Shown here piece after piece: positions 1 to 10,931 of a stretch of DNA of 64,000 nt (positions are counted from its first letter, which is position 1; every line of letters begins with the position of its first letter). The notes beneath the pieces were generated by a model that was not told the origin of the DNA, made no database searches, and saw only the letters and a program-made list of their open reading frames with translations. The position numbers were made by a program, and so were the translations under genes. This DNA comes from Zelopaecilomyces penicillatus (taxonomy: Eukaryota > Ascomycota > Sordariomycetes > Hypocreales > Pseudodiploosporaceae), in assembly GCA_005765155.1 (NCBI GenBank), contig VCCP01000002.1, positions 1,054,001 to 1,118,000 on the forward strand. The letters run 5' to 3'.

Positions 1-975
1 AATTTTGGCGAAGCCCATTGCGGAGACGGAGCGTTGCAGTCGCAGCAGAGGTTGTTCTTTGACTCTTTTTGGAGAGCTGCCAGCTTCTTCAGAGTTAGCA
101 AAACGGCGAGGCAGTTGGTACGATTAGGATGCAGCGCTTGCGACAAACCTTGGACCTTGTCTCGGGGTCAACCTCCCACATGGCCTTGGAAGCCATTGCG
201 GTTCGTGAGCTGAATATGGGTTGAGAGTAGCGTATTGTAGCCCGTCTATGGTTACGATGATCGGAATCTCCCCTGGGAGGAAGATGTTCTGGCACGGGAG
301 TGTGGGCTGTGCGGTTACGTATTATGGAGGCAAGGAGAGGCTATCACATCCATTAAGGCCAAGGACGTACGAGACCTGTGGTGTGTTGGTGGGCGGGGCA
401 ACTAATACGTACCTAACGCACAGCAATCTATATTAAGCACCTGGTGCATTTCATGTGCACGTTGGGCAAGGCTTTGGTGTCCTTGGGCTAATACTGTGGG
501 TACGTACAGTGCTGTTAGGTCACGTTTGGCCACTATGCATCCAGGTCCAGTTGCCTCATCTCACACAATTCATGTTAGAGAACTTGGCACCAAAAAGGAC
601 GGGGCGATCTCTCCCCGAAATCCAGACTCTCTCACTGCTAGAAGTTTCAACTAAGGCTGAGTAAACGTAAGGCAACATTTCACGAAGATGCAGGCAACAT
701 ATAAATTTGGCAAATTTTGTATATTCCGACGGGTGGAACGGTTAACTTGTCAAAAAAGAGAAGAAGACAGCTAAATACCATATTGGAGTATAAGAGTCCA
801 AGCAACTGCTATAAAGTTCCCTTCGAACCCCAAGATAAGATATAATAAAGGTTCTCTCCATCGAGTGTTGCGATCATGTACCATAAGAGAAATCGTCCAA
901 ATCGCGTGCCATATCATAAGTGTACTCGTCAAGACCGAAGGCATCCTGACCTGTCAAAATATTGAAACCGGGTAT
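1..975. other. No supportable gene; 3' flank of the RRM gene
   Basis: Only short unrelated open frames are present and none shows a recognisable domain. The part nearest 975 should contain the 3' UTR of the minus-strand RRM gene. The left edge could hold the end of another gene, but nothing supports one. Confidence 0.5.
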
Positions 976-2554
976 TTAGGCAGTAGCGGTAACCTCAGCC
1001 GCAGCCTCAGCAGCGGGCTCTGCAGCCGCATCCGTCTCACCGCTGGGGGCATTGGCCTCCTCATCGGTCTTATCGGGGCTATCAATGGCCACCTTAACGG
1101 CGATCTCACGACCCTCAATCTCCTTTCCGTTCATCTCAGTCACGGCCTTTTGCTGCATCTCCTCAGAAACAAGAGTGACGAAGCCAAAGCCACGACCCTT
1201 GCGGGCCTCACCACGAGCCTGGAGCTTCTTGATCATGAATCGAGGGATAGGTCGGAGAGCGATCTTGGCTGATGAGGGCTCATAAGCAGTGAAGAGCTCA
1301 AGAAGCTGCAGAGCTAGTTAGGAGACATGCCTGTGTGAAGTAAGGCCAAAACAGGTAACATCTAGACTTACCTTCTCTTCGGTCAGGTCATAAGGCAGGT
1401 TGGCGACCATGACCTTAGTCTTGGATGGGATGCCATCGGCGGGAGGGCCACGCTCACGGCGCTCGCGTTGGGGACGGTTTTGGTTCTTGGAGGTCTTCTT
1501 TCCGCTGTCAGTGTTGATCTGGTTTGTGATGTCTCTGAGAGGTTGAACCTCGGTAGTGGCCTCAGCTTCATTGGTAGGGGCTTCGACAGCCTCCGTAGTA
1601 ACGGGAGCATCAGCGCTGGTTTCGGCAGTCTCGCCTTCCTTCTTCTCGTCGGAGTTTTCCTGGCAAGCATTAGCCAGTTGTTCAAATTCTTCATCAAGTA
1701 TAACTTACGGCACCACGGCCTCCGCGGCCAGCGCGTCCACCACGACCGCGGCCGCGACCGCGACCACGTCCAGAGGCTCGTCGGCGGGAACCCTCAGTAC
1801 CAGAACCCTCACCGTTGGTGCCTTCCGCCTTCTCCCCAGCAGGCTCGGGCTTGCGGGCGAGCTGAACGGAGACCTTACGCTCCAGAATCTCTTGCCCGGA
1901 GAGCTCTGCTATGGCACGCTCCGCCTCGGAAGGAGTAGAGAGGTCGACGAAAGCATAACCAACAGGGCGGTCGGTACGAGGGTTCTTTGGAATCGAGACA
2001 GACTCACTGTGCATTAGTCAGCAAGCATGTCATTGGGGCATGCAAATGGTTGGTCGGTGAATCGTGCTGCGAAAATGAAAACGAGTGTCTACTGGAAAAC
2101 ATGCAGACAGCGCGGGGTACACGTTGCGCCTTGGTAGCTTCCAGCAGTGCGTGCGATCATTCAGTGACACACCTAAACGGCAGAAAGAGTGTATGATGCC
2201 GGATGCGATGATCATTTCCATCGACTCATGCGTCCGAGCCATCCATGAAGGGAAAAAAATAAATGGCACAGGACCAAACAGGACGCGATAAGGCAGGAAC
2301 AAGACGTGATGAGATGGAAGGAGCACTCACACAAGATAGTTCTTGAAGAAGTCCTTCAACTCTCCCTCAGTTGTCGCATAGGCCAGGTTGCCGATGTAGA
2401 GACGACGGCCCTCAGCAGCACTGGCCGAGGCGGCCTCGTTGGCGGCAGCCTTGTCATCGGCAGGCTTGTTGTTGATTGAAAGATTGCCCAGAGCGTTAGC
2501 AGCGTCGTTAACAGCAGTGGCCTCGGGGCCATTCTCCACGTTGGTAGCAGACAT
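976..2554 (-). CDS. RRM-RGG-RRM RNA-binding protein (Sbp1-like architecture)
   Basis: Predicted 379-residue protein from four exons (2554-2331, 2006-1709, 1659-1372, 1305-976). RRM1 starts near residue 51 with the RNP2-like core LYIGNL and has an RNP1-like GYAFVDL after the first intron. A Gly/Arg-rich stretch (RGRGRGRGRGG) follows at roughly residues 145-174. An acidic/Ala linker leads to RRM2, with VMVANLPYDL and GRGFGFVTL. The tail is Ala/Glu-rich. RRM1-RGG-RRM2 is the order seen in yeast Sbp1, a mRNA-binding and decapping-related protein; a role in cytoplasmic mRNA control is inferred from architecture only. Introns 2 and 3 are 49 and 66 nt, whereas intron 1 (2007-2330) is 324 nt and splits RRM1. 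The start is the first ATG of an acidic N-terminus with no upstream in-frame domain. Confidence 0.88.
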
Positions 2555-4873
2555 GATTACGGAGTCGGGTGGAGCGGTCAGGTTAGTCGGCTTGTGACGA
2601 TTGAACGTGGATGAGAGATCAACTCTGGTGCAATGAGGGAGGAGGTTGGTCAGGGTAGCTTCGTGCCCTAGAACAAGATTGAGAGTAGACAGACGTCGAT
2701 GCGTTGCGCGGAAACACAAGTTGACTTGAGGTGTGTGATGGAAGAAGGGGGAAAAGGAGAGCCCAAGAGCTGGATTCTGAAATAATTTTTTCGTAGGTGT
2801 GCTGAGGGAGGGTGTGAGAAACGGTGTAGGGGGAGGGGAGGGTGCACCAAAACGGTACTTGCACTAGAGTGTGCTGCCACGGGCATTGCGAGGTACTTTG
2901 CTTGTACCTTTCACCCCAGATCGCCGCAGAAGGAGCACGTCGCAGACGCAAGATGCTCAGGCTCAGGCAAGCAGGGAGGGTTGGGAAGGAGTGGGCAAGG
3001 CAATCAAGGCAGGCATGATGGCAACAAGAGGACAGTGCATGGTGGTGTGCCACACCAGTAGTAATAATACGCAGCTCCCTGCTCTCTCTTCCTTGTAATA
3101 CCTAGGTACCATGATTATCATGTCTACCTGCTCTTACTACAGCTGTGATCCAGTGTGCATGGAGGCTTTTTTGGCTGAACAAGCTTGCCAAACACGATGC
3201 CGGCCACGCCTATATTAATCTAACAAGGGCAGCTATTCATATACTTTGAAGTAGATGATGAGTGTAAGATTCGAACTAAAAATGGGCAAAAACATAATCA
3301 GCCCAGGAAACTGGCCCGGCCCTTCCAGCAAACTCATGAACGAAGGATTGGCAAGCGATAACACCTACCTCAGCCAGGCACAACTTCACCAGGATATCCA
3401 TTCTCCCGATGTAGCATCGATGGGTACCGGTCGCTGCCGTAATATCAGGCACATGGACTGCAGAAGTGCCGCCAGCCCACCCCCATTTGACGCAAACTAC
3501 CTATCCAAGCCCGTTGCGGTTCTCTGTATTTCTTCAGTAGGCTAAAAATGTCCTGGCAGCAACAGCATCTTCGCCAAGCCTTCCAAGTCTCTTGCAAATC
3601 AGCATTACCGAGTGCAAGTAACGCTATACTAAGGGATATCGGCGCCGCCAGTCATGCAAGCAGGCGAACGGCTGTATGGGCAGTGCTCCTTTATGCTGAT
3701 ATGTGCTAGGAAGTGACGAAGCTGTCAAAATCAAGCATACAGGACGCGACCCTATGTGTATCCAGGTCCTTACCATCAACTAGAACCGGCGTTGACCATA
3801 TCTCACGGTCTCACAGTGCCAGCCATCGATGGCGCTTGGCAGAGCTTTTCTCAGTTCACCTACAGCTTGGATATCCATGAGTCATCACACACAAAGCCAA
3901 CAGAACACATGTTTGGAAATCTTATGAGTCTAACCAAGGCGAAAAATAGATACTTAAGAAATTGAATCACAGTTGTTGCTTGCTGAAGACGTTGCCCCAT
4001 CCGCCTCAAACGACCCTTGCCGTTGCTTGATCCACCCCCGCTCAGCAGCTTGGACCAGTTTCCCCAGTTGTCGGGTCATCACCAAATCAACCGTATCCGT
4101 CGCTTTATTATTACTCACTACAATGCCAAGCACTACTTACAGTTATTCTCAAACGACATACCTGCCACGCAGAATAAGCGGTCACTGTCATCAATGCATC
4201 TGCTTCATATTCTTAATCTTCACACATCCACCAAACCTGTGCCTTTCCTGCTTGGGTTCAGTCTAGGATGTAGGGACGATTAAGCCACTGCGGGACATCG
4301 ATAGCGCCATCACCCACTAGCAAGACTAGGTAGGTTTTGGCACAGCTCGACAGGAAACAAAAGCAAATTCCACAGCAGGTTCTCACATCTAACTACCTAA
4401 GAAAACATGTCCACGGCGACTTTCTCCCCTTGCGCGCGCTAAACACATGCAGAAAAGTTCACTGACAATGAGCATTTCCACTCTCTTTATTAGCCATAGC
4501 GAAAACGAATAAAAAAAAAGGTTTGCTATTTAGCTATTATGTAGGCTAAGTGTAACTGTTTGCTGTGAATCGAAAAGTTTCAAAGACTAGTCACCTTCCT
4601 CAACACGTCAAGTTACAATGAAGAAAATTGAGAGCTACCATCGGTGACGATGCCGCCCCCACCACAACCGTTTCCCGGCATCGGACTTTTTTTCGGTTCG
4701 GCACACTTTACTTGCTTCCCACCATTGTCGCAAACTCTTCTCAGCAGACCCCTCACATTCAAGTGCGATGGGACGCCATTAGACACAATACAAATATACT
4801 AGCATTATTGCTTTGTCTGTTCCCATACCGCGGCTCGTAATCGCGCAACTGGCCAGCGAACTCTGTCGCAGCC
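2555..4873. other. Divergent intergenic region between the RRM gene and tah18
   Basis: This 2.3 kb stretch separates two divergent genes. About 2555-3050 is probably promoter and 5' UTR of the RRM gene; it is purine-rich on the plus strand (CT-rich on the coding strand), as in many fungal leaders. Open frames of 70-144 codons here are low-complexity and have no recognisable domain. No RNA gene or repeat family was recognised. Confidence 0.5.
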
Positions 4874-7022
4874 ATGGCTGACCCCGAAAGGACCATGTTG
4901 GTCCTGTTCGGTTCCGAGACAGGCAACGCCCAAGATATGGCGGAGGATCTCGGACGACTTTGCCAGAGATTGCATTTTAAAACGCGTGTTGAGGAACTTG
5001 ATGCGATTGAGCTGGTATGTGGAATTCCGCCCAACAGCTTTGCCGGACCCCAATGCCCTCTTGAACCACGGCGCTTCGTTTTACACAACTGACGGTGCCA
5101 CTTGTCTATCTTCCCTTGATAGAGCACTCTTCTACAGTTTCAACTTGTTGTTTTTGTTGTTTCAACTACTGGCCAGGGAGATATGCCACATAACTCGTTG
5201 TTGTTCTGGAAAAAGTTGTTGCGCAAGCGATTGGCACCAAGCTGTTTAAGTCGGTTACAGTACACTTGTTTTGGGCTTGGGGATAGCACGTATATCAAGT
5301 ATGCATTTTCCAATAACATGACAATCCCGGTTTGGTTTTTTGACTGCCATCGGGTCAAATAAACTAGCTAACTATTCTCGCTTCAAAGGTTCAACTGGGC
5401 GGCAAGGAAGCTTGTCCGACGCTTGGAACAGCTTGGAGCCAGGACGTTTATCGAACCTTTCGAGGCCGACGAGCAGTTTCCAGACGGGTAAGTCTTTTTT
5501 ATGTTCTGATCTCATTATATTGGTGTCCCTAAAAACTGAAACATCGTTATGTAGTGTTGATGGAAGTTTTGTGCGCTGGGCAGATAGCCTAAGAGACCAT
5601 CTGCTGCAATGCTACCCTCTCCCCATGGGCCGAGAACCTATTCCTGACGATGTTATGTTGCCTCCTCGGTGGTCGCTTGCACCAGCGCTGGAAAAGTCCA
5701 AAGAAGACAACGCCAATCAACTATTGACAGTACCGCAGTGTAGCCTGACAAAGGGAAGCACTGAATCGACTTCGACTTCAAATACACCTCCCTCTAGCCT
5801 TCTACCTATTCCCAATGGATGGACCGCAGAATTGGCAGATAACAAGAGGATGACGCCAGAAAGCCACTGGCAGGACGTCCGTCTTGTAACATTTGATATA
5901 CCAAAACGTGGCCAAGGCGACAAGCTGCGCTGTGTGCCTGGGGACTGCCTCACATTATACCCTAAAAACTTTCCCGAGGATGCTCAGAGACTTATCGAAC
6001 TTATGGGATGGGATAATATCGCCGACCAACCTTTAGACCTCACTCTTTGCGACGACGATGGGGCTCTTCCGCGCGGACTTCATACCCCAGCTTCCTGTAC
6101 CATCCGTGATTTACTTCTCCATAACATTGACATCACTGCCATCCCTCGGAGGTCATTTCTGAAAAGCATGTCTTACTTCACTACTGATCCATACCATCGT
6201 GAACGACTACTTGAGTTTACCATGACAGAGTATCTAGATGAATACTTTGACTACGCCCCACGATCCCGCCGCAGCATCATTGAAGTTCTTGAAGAATTCA
6301 CGTCGGTCAAATTCCCCGCAGAGCGACTTCTTGATATCTTCCCTAGAATACGCGGTCGCGATTTCAGCATCGCCAACGGTGGTGTGTATCTTGAGCATCC
6401 ATCAGATAATGGTATTACCAGGGTCGAGCTCCTCGTCGCGCTTGTAAAGTATCGTACCGTACTTCGCAAGCCTCGAGAGGGCCTCTGCTCTCGTTATCTG
6501 GCCAACCTCCCCGCGAAATCTGTCCTTCAAGTGTCTCACAAACCAGTTCAGACACCGATCCATGGTTTAGTGAATTCTCAGAGGCCACTTGTGGCCATGG
6601 CAACTGGCACAGGCATCGCTCCGGTCCGCTGTCTTATCCAGGAGCGCCTTTCCCACCCTAAGCCGGGGCCGATGCTTCTCTTCTTCGGGAACCGAAACCG
6701 CGAGGCTGATTTCTTCTTTGAAGAAGAATGGAAAGCCTTAGCTGGAGCCGTCGCCCCTGATGACAGTCCAGTACTTCATACGTTTCTAGCATTTTCTCGA
6801 GACCAGCGGGAGAAACTTTACGTCCAAGACTTACTGCGGCGCGAAACCAAGCGACTAGAACAGCTCATTTCTAAAAAGACGATATTCGCTGTTTGTGGAG
6901 GGTCTACCAAGATGGCCGATGCTTGTAAGCGTGCCGTGTTTGACCCGTTGACAGTTGAAGGCGACGAAGACTCGCGGAAGAGGCTCCTGGCCTCTGTGAC
7001 TTGGTGGCAAGAGATTTGGTGA
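4874..7022 (+). CDS. tah18: NADPH-dependent diflavin oxidoreductase Tah18
   Basis: Predicted 627-residue diflavin reductase from four exons (4874-5014, 5123-5298, 5389-5487, 5555-7022). The N-terminal flavodoxin domain has the FMN phosphate loop LFGSETGNAQ near residue 10, then VVSTTGQGDMP and CFGLGDSTY. The FAD-binding domain has RDFSIANGG near residue 407. The NADPH domain has ATGTGIAPVRCL near residue 488, then LFFGNRN and a C-terminal aromatic WWQEIW. The length fits the Tah18/Ndor1 family, clearly shorter than cytochrome P450 reductase. In the family, Tah18 passes electrons from NADPH to Dre2 for cytosolic Fe-S cluster assembly; that role is inferred here. All three introns fall in or just after the flavodoxin domain and are needed to keep its motifs in frame. 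The start at 4874 places the FMN loop close to the N-terminus, as usual. Confidence 0.92.
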
Positions 7023-7263
7023 AATAGAGTAAAAAGGAGACGGGCTTTCATCAAGAAGCAGCCAGCGTCTTTATAATTGAAGAATATAAAACGAAGTAGA
7101 ATAACGTGATATACAGAACCCCTATAACCCTCTGTAATACCGCAACAGGCTTGATCTGATGCTAGTCAACTGATCCTGAAGATAAGCCAAATAGCTTAGA
7201 CGCCTGGTTATATGTAACAACACCACTTAGGCAGACTCCAAAGACACGTGGGCTCATCCCAAA

Positions 7264-8617
7264 TCACTGGAAGATATCATTCTGTGCACCGTTCTTGAAG
7301 CCCATGCGTGCATTGTAGGTTGGTGTCTTGCCGTTGGGAGGATTGACATTGTTGCCGTCGGCCTCTGTTCACGACCCACTCGTCAGTTCGTCATTATTCA
7401 TCTCAATGTACATCTAAATAAAAAAATGGTGTAATAAAAGGCTCGCTCCGACTTACGATTCCAGGCCATCATCTGTTTGGCACCCTTGACACATTTGGAC
7501 TGGTCATTGACACACCACTTGGGCGCCTTGGGCTTGGCGAGCTTCCTGGTCGATTTGGTACCAGTCACCTTGCAGCGGTGGTTGGACATATACATGTTAG
7601 GTTGGCCACCTAAATGTGTTTCCATTTCTGTGATCAGCCAAGCCATTCCAGATATTAAGAGTTTGTTTGTGGATGTGATTTCGATTCACCACAGTCACTT
7701 ACATCCATCAGGGATCCAGAGCCATGCACAGTAGCATCCCTCTTCCGGGCAGGCGGGTAGCTCGGCAGGGACTTTGTAACAAGTTTCGCGATGCCAGGGG
7801 GAGCTACTCAAAGGAACATGATTAGCATGGCAATATATACATTTGTAGGAAATCATACGTATCTAGATCTCAAGGTCTGCATCTAAAAATAGGGCGCAGG
7901 AGCAGTTTGACTTACTGATAGTGCACAGAGAAAACTACGAGGTTATCCATTGTAACCTTGGTGATGTCGCTCTCATAGGAGATGGCCCAGGCAGTACCGC
8001 CCGTCCCATCGATACCTGTGGTGTGAAGCTCACCGCCACGACCATCTGAGTTATCATTGAGGCACTTGCGTGGGCTGCCGGGGCCTACCCAGTTCTCTGG
8101 CCGGGTCTGACCGTCCTGCCATTTAGACTTAAAGCGACCATTGTACGAGAGGCTAGTGAAGGCGCGGTTGTTGGCCAGCTCGGTGGTAAAGGTTTTACCG
8201 GCGGGTAGTTCGAGGAACTCGCCTTTGGGAGGGGGTGCGAGGTCGCAGCCGCGATCACGCTGCATCCACCATTGGTCCTTGGGCAGGTTGTAGAGCGGGT
8301 TGACGACGAGATTGGTGTTTTGGTTGTCGTGTTGGGTGTCATTGCCGCCCTGGAGAAAGTCAAATCACACCTTGTGTAAGCCGGGCCGATCTTATTTGAG
8401 AGTTTGAGAGGTTGTGGGAATATAGGAAATTATCATGACAAGAGGAGACACAGAAAGAGGTGGTTATGAAATAGATCCCAGGATGTCTTTCCTGGGTTGA
8501 CGATGTATTTTGTTGGTCCTTTTTTCAACTCACCTTACAATACATTCCCTTATTGAAAGATCCAACATGGGCGTTTGCTAGAACAGCAAGAGAGAGGACA
8601 GCAAGCGTGGGCAACAT
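7264..8617 (-). CDS. Secreted AA14-like lytic polysaccharide monooxygenase
   Basis: Predicted 290-residue protein from five exons (8617-8534, 8349-7916, 7803-7703, 7609-7457, 7364-7264). A 16-residue signal peptide (MLPTLAVLSLAVLANA) ends just before a histidine, so the mature protein begins HVGSFNKGMYC. An N-terminal histidine is the copper ligand of all LPMOs. The body has GCDLAPPP, FLELPAGKTF and SLSYNGRF, and the C-terminal part is cysteine-rich (CYCAWLWIPDGC, QPNMYMSNHRCKVTG), a pattern I associate with family AA14 and its relatives. AA14 members act on xylan-coated cellulose, but related secreted families have other roles, so the substrate is unproven. The intron 2 acceptor is ambiguous by 3 nt (7804 or 7807). 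No cellulose-binding module or GPI tail is present. Confidence 0.82.
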
Positions 8618-10931
8618 GGCGTTTGATCTCAAGCTTGAAATGTGTGCACAGATGTGAGGAACACGAATAGAATCGAGAAAGAGCAACATATATTGCTCCA
8701 AAATATGGTCAAAAGAGAAAGGGTGGTGGAAATGGATGTGTGAAAGAATGTATACTGAACAACAAAAAACTGAAGGACTGTGATATTTCGGCCAGCCAGA
8801 AATAAGAGAAAGGAGGGGTGTAATAGGATGAGAGACAAAGAGAGTGAGGTCTGGAGAAGCAAAAGAGGTGGGATCTGCGACATGCAGTTACTTATATAGA
8901 AATAGGATCTGTTTATTAGTGGTCGGTTGTTTCGTACAACTGAAAGTTACTAGGTCGATCCAGCCAGCATGGGTAAGTAGCCAGTATGTAAGGCCCCCTA
9001 GATGGCCAAGAAGCTAGGCCAAGATAAGGATATGGACGTATTGAATATCTCTAGACTCTCTGCGCTGCTCCGTTCAACGGGCTACTATCCACAGAACATA
9101 TCCTAGCATGGCCTCGTTGGTATTTAGAAACGCACTTTCTCGGTAATCCCGGGGCTTCCCAAATCTCCACCCCTCAGCACTTCAACCATCAAATGGTTCT
9201 AGAGCCGCTCTGCCATCGTCATCACCGGCGTGCGGGGCGTCAAGAACAGGGTGGGCCGGCCGAGTCGCGGCCCTCGGTCATCTGTCCCGCCCCTTTCATC
9301 TCGCTGATGAGAGAGAGCTAGGTTGACAGTTGCACATTGCCCACCCAACAGCACGCTAGGTTCGTAGGTTTGTGGGTTATGGCTTGCAGAGGGGAATAGC
9401 AAGGGTCGATGGTTAGGCTAGGTATGTAGACAGACCCCCTTGCAACGTTTTTAGTTGGCGAGAAGTAAATCACATAATGCTGGTTTGGGCTGATCTTTCA
9501 AGGATCTCGAAGATGGCTAACAGGAAACGGAGAATTGGGCAGTAGACAATGAATAGCAATACTCACAATTTCGGGCTGAACAGAGCAGCGACTATGTTTC
9601 CGATTATTTCTCTAATGGATAATGGTAAGCAATAGTAAATGATACCCAAAAAACAGCAGTTACAAATCCTCGAGGGTTGCCAAACAAGTCACTGTCCATA
9701 TTATATCCCGTCCTCACCTGGGCCCCAAATGTAAGCAGCCACTACCCCTCGAAACACAATCGGAAATCTGTGTGTTGGCTGCAAGTCTATTTACACATAC
9801 AGAACCCCCCCGCCTAAATGGGAATATGCTTATGTATATTGGTCCTAACCAAGGGCACACACTCTCCCGAATCAGTAAATAGCCGCAAAGGGACTGACTA
9901 CTGATGAGGTTATTCAAATTTGAAGCAAAAGCATACCTACTCAATAGATGAGCTTACAGATGGCCGATCTTGAACCCGTCGCAGTTATCACTTGCATGTC
10001 GGAAGCTTCCCTGCTGGCGAGGTAGATACTGATCAGCCGCCACTCCAGAATATCAAGAATACAGCATTACCAACACCAGTCAAAATTTATAATAATGAAA
10101 TTGCCATAAGGACTGAACAACTGCCTACAACGGCCAAGCTAACACCAGGAACGCGGTGATTGACAACCCCCTGACTGGTTGGTTGATTGCTGACATCTCC
10201 GGCGCTAACTCGAACCCCCATCACCGCCGCATGGCAAGGAACTTGAAACGCCCCGATGCATGGCATTTCAAAGTAATGTTCATCCCAACCACTCGCCGGC
10301 CATTCATGATTGGTGGAAGATACAGCAATATAGATCGCCAAATGAGCGCGAACGTTTTCCTCCCCACCCCGAATAACATGGCTGCGGTTTAAAAAAAAAA
10401 TTAACGTGTTTCATCGAATTCCAAAGACTCACTCATTCCAACCAACAGGCCAAAGACCCATCGTGTTAATATTCTCAAGGACGCACAAAACACAAATGTA
10501 TACTGATTGGTAATCGATTACTACATATATTTGCGGCTCTCAAAGCCAAATCGTAATATGTACATGATGCGGTTTGTCCAAATCCGTGCGCAATGTGGTC
10601 GCAAGGAATCAGGCTGATCGAACGAAAATAGGGCAGTTCCTGACACTTCCAACTAGTCGTTCATCATTAAAACGCCGCACCAAGGGACCATCCAATATGC
10701 ACAATGAAGAAAATGAGGGCATCGAGATTCCGCGTCAAAACTCCAGCACCAACTTCCCGATATTCAATGTGCCTCACGTATGCCCGTCAACCCTGAAAAC
10801 AATCCCGGAACTCCGATGCTATTTGTCTTAATAAAGATGAGGAAGGGATTACAGATAATGCAAAAGGAAAGGGAACTAGAAGACGTCACAGAGTTGAAGC
10901 GTAGATACCCTCTTATTTACGCAACAACTTA
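8618..10931. other. Intergenic: AA14-like gene promoter and 3' flank of the protease-like gene
   Basis: The first 300 bases hold the leader and a candidate TATA box of the minus-strand oxygenase gene. The rest contains only short domain-free frames. No RNA gene or mobile element was recognised. Confidence 0.45.
8892..8898 (-). promoter_or_regulatory. Candidate TATA box of the AA14-like gene
   Basis: Reads TATATAA on the minus strand, about 275 nt upstream of the ATG at 8617. This position would fit a leader of roughly 200-240 nt. It is a single short motif and could be chance. Confidence 0.35.

Noticed and set aside
2619..3053. A 144-codon frame upstream of the RRM gene
   Set aside because: Ser/His/Pro/Leu-rich from a pyrimidine-rich leader; better explained as promoter and 5' UTR.
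6401..6409. ATCAGATAA, a perfect match to the SREA-type GATA consensus
   Set aside because: It lies inside the tah18 coding sequence, far from any start, so it is most likely incidental, although Tah18 works in iron-sulphur assembly.
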